A stretch of DNA of 6,922 nt from Candidatus Hestiella acidicharens (lineage in GTDB: Archaea; Thermoproteota; Thermoprotei_A; Sulfolobales; Acidilobaceae), in NCBI GenBank assembly GCA_015523575.1, contig WAJZ01000134.1:1-6922 (forward strand). Reading direction: 5' to 3'. Below are positions 5,460 through 6,922 of the stretch, piece after piece (positions within the stretch are counted from its first letter, which is position 1; every line of letters starts with the position of its first letter). The position numbers and the translations under genes are program-made. Under the pieces are notes generated by a model. That model ran no database searches, was not told the DNA's origin, and saw only the letters and a program-made list of their open reading frames with translations.

Positions 5460-6437
5460 TTACACACCAACCTTCCTGCCAATCATTGAAAGCCAGGCGA
5501 GGAAGGCACTAAGCTGTATGTCTTCATCACTCCCCTGCGATATTCTGTAGTGAATTTCTCCTAGATAGTCGGCTATCAAGACTCTTATCTCGTCGCTGAT
5601 CTTTATGTTAGATCCCATGAGTTCCCTGTGTATTTGCTTTACTACGTCTTCCCCGCTTAAGCCATACTCTATCATAACCTTCCTTAGGATTTCTCTTGCC
5701 TCGATAAAGTTCCCTTTTAGTGAGGCCTCTATCATATCTTTAACGTCCTTCGGCCTAGCCATTCCAACTACCCTAAAAACTACTTCTGCACTTACCTTTC
5801 CTAGATATGCCGACGCTTGTAGAATATTTATTGCCTTTCTCATGTCACCTTCAGAAACCTCATATATTATATCGAGGGCTTCCTCGTCATATTCTACATT
5901 TTCGTTCTCTGCAATAAATTTTAACCTATTTATTATATCTTCCCTCCTTATTGTTGTGAACCTGAAGAATGCGCACCTGCTCTGTATTGGGTCAATGATT
6001 TTCGATGGATAGTTGGCCGCAAGTATAAACCTTGTAGATCCGCTATACAGTTCCATGAGCCTCCTCAAAGCTTGCTGGGCATCGCTGGTCATGTTGTCGG
6101 CCTCATCTAGTAATACTATTTTAAACTGTATTTCTGGTGGTGTTTTGCTCCTTGCAAACTCCTTGACTTTCTCCCTTATTGTGTCTATTCCTCTCTCATC
6201 ACTAGCATTAAGCTCGAGCATAAATTGCATGTAAGCATCTCCATACAGATCATGTGCAAGGGCGTGCGCAGCTGTTGTTTTCCCAGTTCCTGGTGGCCCG
6301 GCAAAAAGTAGGTGTGGCATGTTCTTTTCTTCAGCAAACCTAGTTAACCTATTTATTATATCCTGTTGGTCTATCATTTCTTTTAGTGACCTAGGCCTGT
6401 ACTTTTCTGCCCATAAAAGCTCGGCTTCAAAACCCAT
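5460..6437 (-). CDS. rfcS: Replication factor C small subunit
   Basis: This is the small subunit of the clamp loader, a 325-residue AAA+ ATPase of the usual length. It has LLWAEKYRPRSLKE (7-20), Walker A GPPGTGKT (47-54), LNASDERG (76-83), Walker B LLDEADNM (109-116), sensor 1 LAANYPSKI (139-147), the arginine finger SRC (153-155) that reaches into the neighbour's ATP site, and sensor 2 GDMR (197-200). A C-terminal collar domain follows. No intein interrupts it, although inteins occur in some archaeal rfcS genes. ATG 6437 is preceded by AGGTGA, with GGTG 5 bases from the ATG. The stop codon is TAA at 5462-5460, immediately followed by rfcL, so the two subunits are probably translated from one mRNA. 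Confidence 0.98.
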   Translation of the reverse strand: MGFEAELLWAEKYRPRSLKEMIDQQDIINRLTRFAEEKNMPHLLFAGPPGTGKTTAAHALAHDLYGDAYMQFMLELNASDERGIDTIREKVKEFARSKTPPEIQFKIVLLDEADNMTSDAQQALRRLMELYSGSTRFILAANYPSKIIDPIQSRCAFFRFTTIRREDIINRLKFIAENENVEYDEEALDIIYEVSEGDMRKAINILQASAYLGKVSAEVVFRVVGMARPKDVKDMIEASLKGNFIEAREILRKVMIEYGLSGEDVVKQIHRELMGSNIKISDEIRVLIADYLGEIHYRISQGSDEDIQLSAFLAWLSMIGRKVGV

Positions 6438-6447
6438 TCTTTCACCT

Positions 6448-6520
6448 AAATTATTAATGGATAGAGGAAAATATAAGTAGTGCTGTTAGCTATAATCTTA
6501 GAAAATACGTTGCATAGGGG
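6448..6520. promoter_or_regulatory. Divergent promoter region between rfcS and the cyclase gene
   Basis: Two AT boxes lie between the divergent genes. AAAATATAAG (6468-6477) follows a purine-rich GAGG that could be a BRE for the plus strand, and predicts a plus-strand start near 6499. Read on the minus strand, the same box (TTATATTTT) would start rfcS near 6447, which is barely upstream of its ribosome site. The second box, CTATAATC (6490-6497), could serve either strand (start near 6519 on plus, near 6468 on minus). The sequence does not decide which box serves which gene. Confidence 0.4.
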
Positions 6521-6530
6521 GTTGAGTTCA

Positions 6531-6922
6531 TTGGCGAAGGTTCACGACCTTTCAATGACAATAAGTCCAGGAATGTTTGTGTGGCCGGGCGACCCAACGG
6601 TTTTAATAAAAGACATAGCTACCTATGAGAGAGAAGGATACAAGGTTGAGCTCTATAGCTCAACCACGCATACAGGAACTCACATAGATGCACCAGCCCA
6701 TATGCTTAAGGGCGGCAAGGCTATAGATGAAATTGATCCATCATCTTTTGTCCAGGAAGGGTACGTAATGAGGCTTCCTTCGAGCAAACAAGAAATAAGT
6801 GAAGAGCAGATAAAAATGTTTTGGAACGATAATTATGACAACAAGTCAATATTGATTAATACCGGCTGGTGTGATAATATTGGAAAAAGGCAGGGTCTGG
6901 ATTTTCCTGGCTTGAGTCTAGA
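6531..6922 (+). CDS. Cyclase-family metal-dependent hydrolase (KynB-like), 3' end outside the window
   Basis: The first 130 residues of a protein of the cyclase / arylformamidase family (kynurenine formamidase-like fold) are present, running off the right edge. The defining motif HTGTHIDAPAH is at residues 47-57; in this family H47, H51 and D53 bind the metal and H57 acts nearby. Before it are the typical start HDLSMTISPGMFVWPGDP (5-22) and YSSTTH; after it come GGKAIDEI and ILINTGW (107-113). Family members hydrolyse N-formylkynurenine or other amides and lactones. No kynurenine genes are visible, so the substrate is unknown. The chosen start is TTG 6531, with a GGGGG run (6517-6521) nine bases upstream. 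TTG 6522 is in frame but leaves no room for a ribosome site, and GTG 6480 would add an unlikely extension. Confidence 0.9.
   Translation, partial: MAKVHDLSMTISPGMFVWPGDPTVLIKDIATYEREGYKVELYSSTTHTGTHIDAPAHMLKGGKAIDEIDPSSFVQEGYVMRLPSSKQEISEEQIKMFWNDNYDNKSILINTGWCDNIGKRQGLDFPGLSL

Noticed and set aside
5605..6234. Two long plus-strand frames opposite rfcS
   Set aside because: They are antisense shadows of a highly conserved gene and show no ribosome sites or recognisable domains.

Overview
The window looks like chromosomal DNA of an AT-rich, hyperthermophile-type archaeon, most likely a crenarchaeote (Thermoprotei). The evidence is an archaeal clamp loader with one small and one large subunit, wyosine-tRNA genes (trm5, taw3), a GC-rich tRNA with no encoded CCA, TATA-box promoters, GGTG-type ribosome binding sites and frequent TTG starts. 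I could not fix the genus.

Layout, left to right. Positions 57-1265 (minus) encode an exported, sequon-rich surface protein anchored by one C-terminal membrane helix. A possible 23-residue leader ORF (1262-1333, minus) overlaps its start codon. Positions 1425-2080 (minus) hold the decayed remains of an IS607-type serine recombinase gene (tnpA), with about five frameshifts and one nonsense codon. No tnpB is visible, and the flank 2081-2229 holds nothing I recognise. Then come two overlapping minus-strand genes for tRNA position-37 modification: taw3 (2230-2796) and, upstream of it, a trm5-like methyltransferase (2774-3628). Just upstream of these is tRNA-Gly(CCC) (3673-3748, minus). A divergent small gene (3859-4104, plus) would encode a tail-anchored membrane protein of 81 residues, but codon 35 is TAG. 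It converges with the replication factor C operon on the minus strand, rfcS (5460-6437) followed by rfcL (4109-5458). At the right edge a divergent cyclase-family hydrolase gene (6531 onward) runs out of the window.

How the genes work together. RfcS and RfcL form the clamp loader that places PCNA on primed DNA. Trm5 and Taw3 should act in turn on G37 of tRNA-Phe, with m1G formed first and N4 methylation of the tricyclic base later; their overlap suggests translational coupling. The surface protein, tail-anchored ORF and cyclase have no evident link to these pathways. I found no CRISPR array, defence island or complete mobile element. The points most worth a second look are the in-frame TAG, the recombinase relic, the substituted catalytic positions in Trm5, C33 in the tRNA and the possible leader ORF.
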